Source: Streptomyces chrestomyceticus JCM 4735 (lineage in GTDB: Bacteria > Actinomycetota > Actinomycetes > Streptomycetales > Streptomycetaceae). Taken from it: a stretch of DNA of 64,000 bases. Each line of letters starts with the position of its first letter. The first letter of the stretch is position 1. The DNA is taken from positions 7,378,001 to 7,442,000 of the forward strand of contig NZ_BHZC01000001.1 of assembly GCF_003865135.1 (NCBI RefSeq). Reading direction: 5' to 3'. Below the pieces are notes generated by a model, which was not told the origin of the DNA, made no database searches, and saw only the letters and a program-made list of their open reading frames with translations. Positions 1 to 8,059 of the stretch are shown here, piece after piece. The position numbers and the translations under genes are program-made.

Positions 1-218
1 GCGCCCGGCCGACGCGCCGTGGCCGGCCCGCCCGTTCGAAGCCTGAGCGCCGCCGTTCCGGCCCGTACGCGCCCGCGGTCCGATGATGTGCTGATCCGGA
101 CGGGTGACTCAACCGTCGCGCTCCACCGGGCGTGTGACGGGCCGTGAACTACGCTCGACGGCGTTCCCGTCCGCGACCGCGGCGGGCTCGTAAGCGCAGG
201 TGGACGGGAGCGTGACCC

Positions 219-2447
219 GTGGCGGATCAGGCGGTGGGCGGGGGACGCGTCCCGCCGGGGAAGGCGGGCGGGCCCGCGACGGCGGCACGGCAGCGGCCGG
301 GACCGGACCCGGACGGCACGGCCGTGGACTCCGCCGCCGACCGCGCCGCCCCCGGCCGGGGTACGGCCGGGGGCACCGCCGCGGCCGGACCGGGCAGCCG
401 CAGGCCCGCCGCCCGCCGGACCGTGCCGCCCGCCGCCACCGCGGCCGGCGGCTTCATCGGCCGCCGCCGCGAACTGAAGTCCCTCCGCGCCGACATCGCC
501 CGTACGGGCCTGGACACCCTCTCCGGCCGCCGGGGCGCCCGCAGCCGCGTCCTGCTGATCGCCGGGCGTCCCGGCTCCGGCCGCAGCGCCCTCGCCGCCG
601 AACTGGCCCGGCAGCTCGCCGACGACTACCCCGACGGTGTCCTGCGCGCCACCCTGAGCACCCCGGGCGGTGGCCCCGTACCCCTCGACCTCGTCGCCCG
701 CGACCTGCTCACCGCGCTCGGCGCCCCGGTCAAGCCCGGCGCCGCCGAAGACGAGCTGACCGAGGCGCTGCGCGCCGCCCTCGCCGAACGCCGCGCCCTG
801 CTCCTGCTGGACGACGCGGCCGGTGCCGAGCAGGTCGAACCGCTGCTGCCGGACGCCGCCGGCTGCCTCGTCGTCGCCGTCTCCGAAGGCCCGCTCACCG
901 GCATCACCGACGTACGGCCCTGCACCCTGGGCGGCCTGGACAACGCGTCCGCCGTCGAACTGCTCAGCCGGTACGCGGGGCCCACCCGCATCACCGTCGA
1001 CCCGCGCTCCGCCGACGCCGTCGCCGAGGAGTGCGGCGGCCGTCCCGCCGCGCTCGTCCTGGCGGGCGGCTGGCTCGCCGGGCACCCCAAGAACTCCGTC
1101 GCCGACCTCCTCCAGGCGCTGCGGGACGTACCCGAGCAGGCCGACGAACCGGCCGGCGGCCGCCCCATGGCCCGCGCCTTCCGCCTCGTCTACGCCACCC
1201 TGCCGCCGGTCGCCGCCCGCACCCTGCGGCTGCTCACCCTCGCCCCGGCCGGACTGGTGGACGCGCACATCGCCTCCGCCCTGGCCGGCTGCTCGGTCGC
1301 CGCGGCCGAGGCGGCGCTCCAGGACTTCGCCGCCCGGGGGCTGCTGCGGCCGGTGGAGGACGCGGAACCGCAGCCGTCCGGGCCCGGGGCCCCGGCCGCC
1401 GGGAGCGCCGGCCTCCAGGCGCAGTACCGGATGCCCGGCTGCCTGGTCCAGCTCGTCCGCGCCGCGCTGCACGAGAAGGAACGGCCCGCCGAGATCCAGC
1501 TCGCCCGGGCCCGGATGCTGGAACGCACCGTACGGCTGCTCCAGTCCTGCCGGGCCCTCGGCGAACCCGCCGGGTCACCGGCCCGGCAGAAGGTGGCCGG
1601 CCTGCCGCGCTCGCTGCGCTTCGCGTCCGCCGCCTCCGCCGCCGCCTGGTTGCGCAGCCGCCGGCCCGCCCTGCTGGAGGCGGCCCGGATCGCCGTCGAG
1701 GAAGGCGAGCTGGACACCCTGGACCGGCGGCTGATGGCCGCGATCGTGCGCACCCTGATCGCCCACCAGGGCGCCGAGGCCGCCGCGCCCGACCTCTACG
1801 GGCTGCACGGCCTGGTCCTGGAGGTCGCCGAGCGGCGCGGCCTGGCGCGGGAGCGGGCCGCGGCGCTGCTCAACCTCGGCGACCTGGACGCGCAGGCCGG
1901 GCGGACCGCGGACGCGATGGCCCGTTACCGGGGCGCGCTGACCGCGGCACGCGAGGTCAGGGACCCCATCGCGACCGTACGGGCGCTGGAGTCGCTGGGC
2001 GGTACGTACACGGAGCTGGGGGACTGGCAGCGGGCCGCCGACTGGTACGGGCGGGCGCTGGAACTGCGGATGACCCGCGGCGAGAACGCGGACGGGGCCC
2101 GGCTGCACGGCCGGATCGGCGCGGTGCTGACGTATGCGGCGCGGTGGGGCGAGGCCCTCAAGGAGTGGCGGGCCGCCTACGGCGCGTACCGGCGGCTCGG
2201 CGACGTGGCGGGTCAGGCGCGGGCGCTCGGCGAGGCGGCGCGGGTGCAGGAGTACGCGGGCCGCCCCGAGGAGTCGCTGCGGACCTGCACCGCGGCCCTC
2301 GCGCTGGCCGCCGAGGCCAAGGACGGGCGGCTGGAGGCGGCGCTCCAGTTGCGGATCGCGGACACCCTCGACCGGCTCGGCGACCCGGCAGCCGCAAGGC
2401 TGCACCGGGGTCTGGGGGAACGTCTCCTCTCAGATCACCCACAGTGA
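219..2447 (+). CDS. STAND/NB-ARC-like NTPase with C-terminal TPR repeats
   Basis: The 742-residue protein starts at GTG 219 behind a GGACGGGAG ribosome site. It has a disordered Pro/Ala/Gly-rich N-terminus (about 1-75), an NB-ARC entry motif (FIGRRREL, 79-86), a P-loop (GRPGSGRS, 116-123), a Walker-B-like LLLLDD near 195, and tandem TPR-like helices over about the last 220 residues. This is the ATPase-plus-TPR half of AfsR/SARP-type regulators, but no winged-helix or BTAD domain precedes it, so direct DNA binding is not evident. The Walker A lysine is replaced by arginine (122), which may weaken nucleotide hydrolysis. It stands alone upstream of ald. A signalling or scaffolding role is inferred; the ligand and partner are unknown. 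Confidence 0.8.
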   Translation: MADQAVGGGRVPPGKAGGPATAARQRPGPDPDGTAVDSAADRAAPGRGTAGGTAAAGPGSRRPAARRTVPPAATAAGGFIGRRRELKSLRADIARTGLDTLSGRRGARSRVLLIAGRPGSGRSALAAELARQLADDYPDGVLRATLSTPGGGPVPLDLVARDLLTALGAPVKPGAAEDELTEALRAALAERRALLLLDDAAGAEQVEPLLPDAAGCLVVAVSEGPLTGITDVRPCTLGGLDNASAVELLSRYAGPTRITVDPRSADAVAEECGGRPAALVLAGGWLAGHPKNSVADLLQALRDVPEQADEPAGGRPMARAFRLVYATLPPVAARTLRLLTLAPAGLVDAHIASALAGCSVAAAEAALQDFAARGLLRPVEDAEPQPSGPGAPAAGSAGLQAQYRMPGCLVQLVRAALHEKERPAEIQLARARMLERTVRLLQSCRALGEPAGSPARQKVAGLPRSLRFASAASAAAWLRSRRPALLEAARIAVEEGELDTLDRRLMAAIVRTLIAHQGAEAAAPDLYGLHGLVLEVAERRGLARERAAALLNLGDLDAQAGRTADAMARYRGALTAAREVRDPIATVRALESLGGTYTELGDWQRAADWYGRALELRMTRGENADGARLHGRIGAVLTYAARWGEALKEWRAAYGAYRRLGDVAGQARALGEAARVQEYAGRPEESLRTCTAALALAAEAKDGRLEAALQLRIADTLDRLGDPAAARLHRGLGERLLSDHPQ

Positions 2448-2495
2448 CCTACGAAATCGGTGGTGTTCCTCTCAGTAACAGATGCTTTGCAAGGC

Positions 2496-2523
2496 TAGAC
2501 AACTCGGAATCCTTAAATAGACT
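2496..2523 (+). promoter_or_regulatory. candidate promoter of ald
   Basis: A TAGACA -35-like hexamer (2496-2501) and a TAGACT -10-like hexamer (2518-2523) are separated by 16 nt in a stretch clearly less GC-rich than its surroundings. The predicted start near 2530 would leave a leader of about 85 nt before ald. Read by eye only. Confidence 0.4.
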
Positions 2524-2613
2524 GGCCGGGCCGCGGACACCGCGGTCAGTCCCGGCATGCCTGGCATGCATGGATTTCCTCCTGCAAGCTCTCTTACAAG
2601 GACCGTGATCGAC

Positions 2614-3729
2614 GTGAAGGTCGGCATCCCCCGCGAGGTCAAGAACAACGAGTTCCGGGTGGCGATCACGCCCGCCGGTGTGCACGAGCTGGTCCGCCAC
2701 GGCCACCAGGTCGTCATCGAGAAGGACGCCGGCCTCGGATCGGCCATCCCGAACGAGGAGTACGTCGCGGCCGGCGCCGAGATCCTCGACACCGCCGACG
2801 AGGTCTGGGCCGCCGCGGACCTGCTGCTGAAGGTCAAGGAGCCGATCGCGGAGGAGTACCACCGTCTCCGCAAGGACCAGACCCTCTTCACCTACCTCCA
2901 CCTGGCCGCCTCCCGCGAGTGCACCGACGCCCTCCTGGAGTCCGGCACCACCGCCATCGCCTACGAGACGGTGGAGACCCCGGGCCGCCAGCTCCCGCTG
3001 CTCGCCCCGATGTCCGAGGTCGCGGGCCGCATCGCCCCGCAGGTCGGCGCCTACCACCTGATGCGCCAGGCCGGCGGCCGCGGCGTGCTCCCGGGCGGCG
3101 TCCCCGGCGTGGCCGCGGGCAAGGCCGTCGTCATCGGCGGCGGCGTCTCCGGCTGGAACGCCGTGCAGATCGCCGTGGGCCTCGGCTTCCACGTCACCCT
3201 GCTCGACAAGGACATCAACAAGCTGCGCGAGGCGGACCGTATCTTCGGCACCAAGGTGCAGACGATCGTCTCCAACGCCTACGAGCTGGAGAAGGCCGTC
3301 GTCGAGGCCGACCTCGTCGTCGGCGCGGTCCTCATCCCGGGCGCCAAGGCCCCGAAGCTGGTCACCAACGAGCTGGTCGCCAAGATGAAGCCCGGAAGTG
3401 TCCTTGTCGACATCGCGATCGACCAGGGCGGCTGCTTCGAGGACTCCAGGCCCACCACCCACGCCGAGCCGACCTTCCAGGTCCACAACTCGGTCTTCTA
3501 CTGCGTGGCCAACATGCCGGGCGCGGTGCCCAGCACCTCCACGTACGCCCTGACCAACGCCACGCTGCCCTACATCGTGTCGCTGGCGAACAACGGCTGG
3601 GTCGAGGCGTTGCGCCGCGACGCCGCCCTGGCCAAGGGCCTGAACACGCACGACGGCAAGGTCGTCTACGGTCCGGTCGCCGAGGCGCACGGCCTGGAGG
3701 CCACCGACCTGGCGACGCTTCTCGGCTGA
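2614..3729 (+). CDS. ald: Alanine dehydrogenase
   Basis: NAD-dependent L-alanine dehydrogenase (L-alanine + NAD+ + H2O to pyruvate + ammonia + NADH), a cytosolic enzyme of nitrogen and carbon catabolism. The N-terminus [16 protein letters not shown], the Rossmann glycine motif in [16 protein letters not shown] and the conserved [16 protein letters not shown] segment identify the family; the length of 371 residues is normal. An in-frame GTG at 2605 is possible but lies only 2 nt from the AAGGA site (2598-2602). GTG 2614 gives the usual family N-terminus and better spacing. The gene is monocistronic, with a candidate promoter upstream and a hairpin after the stop. Confidence 0.97.
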   Translation: MKVGIPREVKNNEFRVAITPAGVHELVRHGHQVVIEKDAGLGSAIPNEEYVAAGAEILDTADEVWAAADLLLKVKEPIAEEYHRLRKDQTLFTYLHLAASRECTDALLESGTTAIAYETVETPGRQLPLLAPMSEVAGRIAPQVGAYHLMRQAGGRGVLPGGVPGVAAGKAVVIGGGVSGWNAVQIAVGLGFHVTLLDKDINKLREADRIFGTKVQTIVSNAYELEKAVVEADLVVGAVLIPGAKAPKLVTNELVAKMKPGSVLVDIAIDQGGCFEDSRPTTHAEPTFQVHNSVFYCVANMPGAVPSTSTYALTNATLPYIVSLANNGWVEALRRDAALAKGLNTHDGKVVYGPVAEAHGLEATDLATLLG

Positions 3730-3762
3730 GGCGTCAATAGCGCGCGTCAATGACGCTCTGCC

Positions 3763-3790
3763 GGCCGGGCCTTGTCCACAGGGCCCGGCC
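3763..3790 (+). terminator. hairpin after ald
   Basis: GGCCGGGCC (3763-3771) pairs perfectly with GGCCCGGCC (3782-3790) around a 10-nt loop, 33 nt after the ald stop. There is no U-tract, as is common in Streptomyces. Confidence 0.6.
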
Positions 3791-3966
3791 GCGGCCGTTC
3801 GCCGACACGCCGCGCGCCCGGAACGGCACGGGCGGACCCCAACTCGCCGAGAACGTAACCCTTTAACCGATTCGCACACCCTCGAAACCTTGGGCTTGTG
3901 CGGCCTGCACCCTTGACATCGGCATGTTCGATTGCCGACACATCGGGCCGGGTCCGGCGGATTGTG

Positions 3967-3996
3967 TTGCTGCGAACGCCCGACACGCCATAGAGT
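3967..3996 (+). promoter_or_regulatory. candidate promoter of the ParA-like gene
   Basis: TTGCTG (3967-3972) is followed 16-18 nt later by CATAGA/TAGAGT (3989-3996). A second -35-like TTGACA lies upstream near 3912. The 342-nt gap between ald and this gene holds the ald hairpin and this less GC-rich promoter zone, with no gene and no recognisable parS site (no GTTTCACGTGAAAC-like palindrome). Confidence 0.3.
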
Positions 3997-4071
3997 CGCC
4001 AACCGTCGGCATAGTGCCACGCTGACCTATCGATAAGTTTCCTGGTCACATCCAAGGAGGTAAGACGACTT

Positions 4072-5235
4072 GTGAATGAGTCGACATTTACTCCCGGAGG
4101 TGGTCGACCAGGAGCGGTTGCACGGGGCCAGGGTCCCTCGGGGCTCCAGGCTGTCGGCTCCGTCGCTGTCCACACCTTCGCGACCCAACAGAGCCCCACG
4201 ACGACAGCCCACCAGAGCATGGACGGCCATCACGTGAACGCCATGGCCGGCGACCGGGGCGGCTCAGATCCCACCCGGCTCGCCGACTACGACGACCTGC
4301 CCGAGGGGCACTTCTACGACCCGGACGCGGAGTACGAGCCGGACCCCGAATACGCGGCCACGCTCGCGCCGGACGCCGCCCGTCAGCGCCGCGAACGTGT
4401 CGGCCCCACCGGGCGCCCCCTTCCCTACTTCCCGATCCCAGGACCGTTGACGGACCACGGCCCCGCCAAAATCATCGCGATGTGCAACCAGAAAGGCGGG
4501 GTGGGCAAGACCACCTCGACCATCAACCTGGGTGCCGCGCTCGCCGAATACGGCCGACGGGTGCTGCTCGTCGACTTCGACCCGCAGGGCGCGCTGTCCG
4601 TCGGGCTCGGAGTCAACCCGATGGAACTGGACCTGACGGTCTACAACCTGCTCATGGAGCGGGGCATGTCGGCCGACGAGGTGCTGCTGAAGACCGCGGT
4701 CCCCAACATGGACCTGCTGCCCAGCAATATCGATTTGTCAGCCGCCGAGGTCCAGTTGGTCAGCGAGGTCGCGCGCGAGTCGACGCTGCAGCGCGCGCTG
4801 AAGCCGCTGATGGCCGACTACGACTACATCGTCATCGACTGCCAGCCCTCGCTCGGTCTGCTCACCGTCAACGCGCTGACGGCGGCTCACAAGGTCATCG
4901 TGCCGCTGGAGTGCGAGTTCTTCGCGCTGCGTGGTGTGGCGCTGCTCACCGAGACGATCGAGAAGGTCCAGGAACGGCTCAACCCCGACCTGGAGCTCGA
5001 CGGCATCCTGGCGACGATGTACGACTCGCGCACCGTCCACAGCCGTGAGGTTCTCGCGCGCGTCGTCGAGGCGTTCGACGACCACGTGTACCACACGGTC
5101 ATCGGCCGTACCGTGCGCTTCCCGGAGACCACCGTCGCGGGTGAGCCGATCACCACGTACGCGTCCAACTCCGTCGGTGCCGCCGCCTATCGTCAGTTGG
5201 CCAGGGAGGTGCTCGCCCGGTGTCACGCCGAGTGA
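4072..5235 (+). CDS. ParA/Soj-family chromosome-partitioning ATPase
   Basis: A cytosolic ParA-type Walker ATPase of 387 residues. A variable N-terminal extension of about 135 residues precedes the ATPase core, which has the deviant Walker A KGGVGKTT, a VDFDPQG switch, IVIDCQPSLG and the C-terminal VAGEPITTYA segment. The GTG start at 4072 lies 11 nt after a perfect AAGGAGG. It sits directly before a small putative DNA-binding gene (16-nt overlap) and upstream of scpA-scpB, not beside a ParB gene or an obvious parS, so it is probably the second, non-origin ParA of Streptomyces chromosomes. A role in organising or moving DNA alongside condensin is inferred from context. Confidence 0.93.
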   Translation: MNESTFTPGGGRPGAVARGQGPSGLQAVGSVAVHTFATQQSPTTTAHQSMDGHHVNAMAGDRGGSDPTRLADYDDLPEGHFYDPDAEYEPDPEYAATLAPDAARQRRERVGPTGRPLPYFPIPGPLTDHGPAKIIAMCNQKGGVGKTTSTINLGAALAEYGRRVLLVDFDPQGALSVGLGVNPMELDLTVYNLLMERGMSADEVLLKTAVPNMDLLPSNIDLSAAEVQLVSEVARESTLQRALKPLMADYDYIVIDCQPSLGLLTVNALTAAHKVIVPLECEFFALRGVALLTETIEKVQERLNPDLELDGILATMYDSRTVHSREVLARVVEAFDDHVYHTVIGRTVRFPETTVAGEPITTYASNSVGAAAYRQLAREVLARCHAE

Positions 5236-5807
5236 GTCTGCCCGGAGCCGACGAATTGTTCCGCACGACCGGGGGGTCGGGGCTGCAGTCCCCGGCGCCC
5301 CGCAAGTCCAACGGCCCGGCGAATGGCGTCCCGGCGAGTGGCGTCCCGGCGGGCAACGGGGAGACGGCGCGGGTGCCGGCGCCTGGCGGTGAGCCGGGGG
5401 CGGGGGCCGGCGAGGAAACGACCCCGCGGCGGGCCGAGCCGGATTCCGGGCCGGAGGGCCCGGCGGTCGAGCACGCGGGCCGTGGCGCGGAGGCGGATGC
5501 CCCGAAGGGACGCCGTCGTCAGGACGCGGAAGCCGCGGCGTCGCAGCCGGCCGGGTCCTCGCGTCGGCGGGGCCGTGGGGCGAATCGGCGGCCGAGTGGC
5601 CGTGAGCGGCACGACGAGAAGATCACGGTGTACGTGTCCGCCGAGGAGCTGATGGATCTGGAGCACGCGCGACTGGTTCTCCGTGGCGAGCACGGGCTCG
5701 CGGTCGATCGTGGGCGGATCGTCCGCGAGGCGGTGGCGGTGGTTCTGGCGGACCTGGAGTCGCGGGGGGATGCGAGCATTCTGGTTCGGCGGTTGCGGGG
5801 GCGCTGA
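5220..5807 (+). CDS. Conserved hypothetical; possible ribbon-helix-helix-like partner of the ParA-like ATPase
   Basis: A 195-residue protein starting at GTG 5220 inside the end of the ParA-like gene, 10 nt after GGGAGG, so translation is probably coupled. Residues 1-130 are low-complexity (Gly, Ala, Pro, Glu, then an Arg-rich basic patch). The last 65 residues look folded: KITVYVSAEELMDLEHARLV, then DRGRIVREAVAVVLADLESRG. A short beta strand followed by two helices, with a basic linker before it, resembles ribbon-helix-helix proteins that accompany ParA ATPases in place of ParB. The resemblance is structural guesswork; no catalytic residues are seen. A hairpin follows the stop immediately. 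Confidence 0.75.
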   Translation: MSRRVSLPGADELFRTTGGSGLQSPAPRKSNGPANGVPASGVPAGNGETARVPAPGGEPGAGAGEETTPRRAEPDSGPEGPAVEHAGRGAEADAPKGRRRQDAEAAASQPAGSSRRRGRGANRRPSGRERHDEKITVYVSAEELMDLEHARLVLRGEHGLAVDRGRIVREAVAVVLADLESRGDASILVRRLRGR

Positions 5808-5824
5808 GGCGGCCTTTGGCCGCC
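5808..5824 (+). terminator. hairpin at the end of the ParA-like operon
   Basis: GGCGGCC (5808-5814) and GGCCGCC (5818-5824) form a 7-bp stem with a TTT loop starting on the base after the stop codon, marking a likely transcript end before scpA. Confidence 0.5.
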
Positions 5825-5925
5825 GAGGTCCGGGGTGCCCTCTGCGCTGCGCGCGAGGATGTGTGCCGACGGGCGGCTCGCATTGCGTGCGTTGTGGGGC
5901 GGGGGCGCGCAGGGGGCCAACTCCT

Positions 5926-6370
5926 CGGCACCGTGCACCGCGACGTGACTTTATTTCGGTGACGCAGACACCCGGCTGCCTGCGGGGATGGCCCCCTACG
6001 CGCCCCCTCGGGCCGGTTTGGCGAGCCGAGGTCGGTGGGGGGAAGTTTTCGATGACGCAGGAGGGCGCCTTACGTGGGGGGTGAGGCTCACGGGGTGGTG
6101 GCGGTACGGCAGGCCCCTCCCCGGCGATGAGACGCGCACGTCGGGCTGGCCTACGCTGACGCGGCTCCGCCGCGCCACCGGGCGCTGACGCGCCAGAGGG
6201 CGGGGTGCTGAGGCGCCCGCGCCGCTGGGGTGCTCGGCTCATGAGAGACCCCAGCCCGATCGCGCCGATAGCCGCCCGACGGCCGGGGCTCGGGGTCCCG
6301 CAGGGGTCTCCCCGCAGGCAGCCGGGCCTCTGCGTTGCCGAATCAAGGTACGTTGCGGTCCACGGTGCCG
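5926..6370. repeat. long imperfect inverted repeat, 320-nt spacer
   Basis: The left arm (5926-5988) begins CGGCACCGTG and ends CCCGGCTGCCTGCGGGGA. The right arm (6309-6370) is its reverse complement with about 53 of 63 positions pairing and one 1-nt gap. The spacer (5989-6308) holds no convincing gene. The element fills most of the 732-nt gap between the small ParA-partner gene and scpA. It could be a non-autonomous mobile element or a remnant, or the arms could be two oppositely oriented copies of a dispersed repeat. Confidence 0.7.
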
Positions 6371-6406
6371 TGGGGGCACCCCCGGCCGAAGGCTGGGGGA
6401 GAGTGG
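6371..6406. repeat. REP-like extragenic palindrome
   Basis: Abutting the right arm of the long inverted repeat is CCCCCGGCC-GAA-GGCTGGGGG, a 9-bp stem with one G-T pair and a GAA loop, embedded in a TGGGGGCACCCC context. The shape matches short palindromes dispersed between genes in many Streptomyces genomes (from memory, not searched). Confidence 0.55.
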
Positions 6407-6539
6407 CCCCGGAGGGACCCCGAGCCCCCCACCCACCGGACCCATCGCGCACAACGCGCACCCCCACCACGCGCGCCTGGGAATTCGGCTGCCGCCGGGG
6501 CGGCTACGCTTGAGGGGTCCGTCGCTCTCCTCCTGGATC

Positions 6540-7415
6540 ATGATGCTCACGACCGAAGAAGATGTGCCGTCCGCCGAGGACGGTGCGGTCGGGGACGGGA
6601 AGTTCACGGTTCGGCTGGAGAACTTCGAGGGGCCTTTTGACCTGCTGCTTCAGTTGATCTCCAAGCACAAGATGGACGTCACCGAGGTCGCGCTGTCCAG
6701 GGTGACGGACGAGTTCATGGCGTACATCCGGGCGATGGGGCCGGACTGGGACCTGGACCAGACCACGGAGTTCCTGGTCGTGGCGGCGACGCTGCTCGAT
6801 CTGAAGGCGGCGCGGCTGCTGCCGGTGGCCGAGGTGGAGGACGAGGCGGACCTCGCGCTGCTGGAGGCGCGTGACCTGTTGTTCGCGCGGCTGCTGCAGT
6901 ATCGCGCGTACAAGCGCATCGCGGACATCTTCAGCGAGCGGCTGGAGGACGAGGGGCGCCGTTACCCCCGTACGGTCGGTCTGGAGCCGCACCACGCGGA
7001 GCTGCTGCCCGAGGTCGCCATCAGCATCGGAGCCGAGGGGTTCGCGCGGCTCGCGGTGAAGGCGATGCAGCCCAAGGCGCGGCCGCAGGTGTACGTGGAC
7101 CATATTCACGCGCCGCTGGTGAGCGTCAGGGAGCAGGCGGAAGTGCTGGTGGCGCGGTTGCGTGCGGTGGGGGAGGCCGGGTTCGCGGAGCTGGCGGAGG
7201 ACGCGCCGGACACGCTCACCGTCGTCGCGCGCTTTCTGGCGCTGCTGGAGCTGTACCGGGAGCGGGTCGTGGAGCTGGACCAGGAGCAGGCGCTGGGGGC
7301 GCTGACGGTCCGGTGGACGGGTGGGGCGGAGGCCGAGCCGGTCGTTACGGACGAGTTCGACCGGGAACCCGGGCCGGAGGCTCCGGCGGGTGAGGGTGAG
7401 GAGGATGCGGGGTGA
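6540..7415 (+). CDS. scpA: Segregation and condensation protein A (kleisin)
   Basis: The kleisin subunit of the SMC-ScpA-ScpB condensin bridges SMC heads during chromosome compaction. The motif FTVRLENFEGPFDLLLQLI is the family signature near the N-terminus, followed by TTEFLVVAATLLDLKAARLLP, and a winged-helix C-terminal region ends in an acidic tail; the total of 291 residues is typical. The start is uncertain: ATG 6540 (or 6543) is preferred over TTG 6510, and no strong ribosome site is visible. The stop overlaps the scpB start in a GTGA, so ScpA and ScpB are translationally coupled. Confidence 0.95.
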   Translation: MMLTTEEDVPSAEDGAVGDGKFTVRLENFEGPFDLLLQLISKHKMDVTEVALSRVTDEFMAYIRAMGPDWDLDQTTEFLVVAATLLDLKAARLLPVAEVEDEADLALLEARDLLFARLLQYRAYKRIADIFSERLEDEGRRYPRTVGLEPHHAELLPEVAISIGAEGFARLAVKAMQPKARPQVYVDHIHAPLVSVREQAEVLVARLRAVGEAGFAELAEDAPDTLTVVARFLALLELYRERVVELDQEQALGALTVRWTGGAEAEPVVTDEFDREPGPEAPAGEGEEDAG

Positions 7416-8059
7416 GTGACGTGGAGGAGGCGCAGGGCGCCCCGGCAGGGGCGCTCGGTGTGGCGGAGCTGGAGTTGCGGCCGGCGCTGGAGGCGGTGCT
7501 GATGGTCGTGGACGAGCCCGCGACCGAGGAACACCTGGCCAGGGTGCTGGAGCGGCCCCGCCGGGAGGTCGCGCTGGCGTTGCGGGAGCTGTCGGAGGAC
7601 TACACGCGGCAGGGGCGCGGATTCGACCTGCGTCTGGTGGCGGGGGGCTGGCGGTTCTACAGCCGGGGCGCGTACGCGGACGCCGTGGAGAGCTTTGTGC
7701 TGGACGGGCAGCAGGCCCGGCTTACGCAGGCCGCCTTGGAGACTCTGGCCGTGGTCGCGTACCGTCAGCCGGTCAGCCGTTCTCGGGTCTCGGCCGTTCG
7801 CGGGGTGAACTGTGACGGTGTGATGCGCACCCTTCTCCAGCGCGGTCTGGTGGAGGAGACGGGGACGGAACCTGAAACAGGTGCGATCCTGTACAGGACG
7901 ACGAACTACTTTCTGGAGCGGATGGGCCTGCGCGGCCTGGACGAGCTCCCGGAGCTCGCTCCCTTCCTCCCGGAGGCGGAGGCGGTCGAGGGCGATTCCC
8001 GGGAAGGTGTTCCGTCGTTCGACGTAGACGACAGCGGCGACTCTCAGACGGATCATTGA
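7412..8059 (+). CDS. scpB: Segregation and condensation protein B
   Basis: The ScpB subunit (215 residues) dimerises and binds ScpA in the SMC condensin. Tandem winged-helix domains are recognisable: LRPALEAVLMVVDEPATEEHL in the first, and QARLTQAALETLAVVAYRQPVSRS with VRGVNCDGVMRTLL in the second. Short acidic extensions flank the core. GTG 7412 overlaps the scpA stop by 4 nt and the stop overlaps the rluB ATG by 1 nt, giving a tight scpA-scpB-rluB operon, an arrangement conserved in actinobacteria and Firmicutes. Confidence 0.95.
   Translation: MSDVEEAQGAPAGALGVAELELRPALEAVLMVVDEPATEEHLARVLERPRREVALALRELSEDYTRQGRGFDLRLVAGGWRFYSRGAYADAVESFVLDGQQARLTQAALETLAVVAYRQPVSRSRVSAVRGVNCDGVMRTLLQRGLVEETGTEPETGAILYRTTNYFLERMGLRGLDELPELAPFLPEAEAVEGDSREGVPSFDVDDSGDSQTDH

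Noticed and set aside
2449..4020. Long antisense open frame opposite ald
   Set aside because: Very high GC removes stop codons from antisense frames; ald is unmistakable on the other strand and the antisense translation has no recognisable motif.
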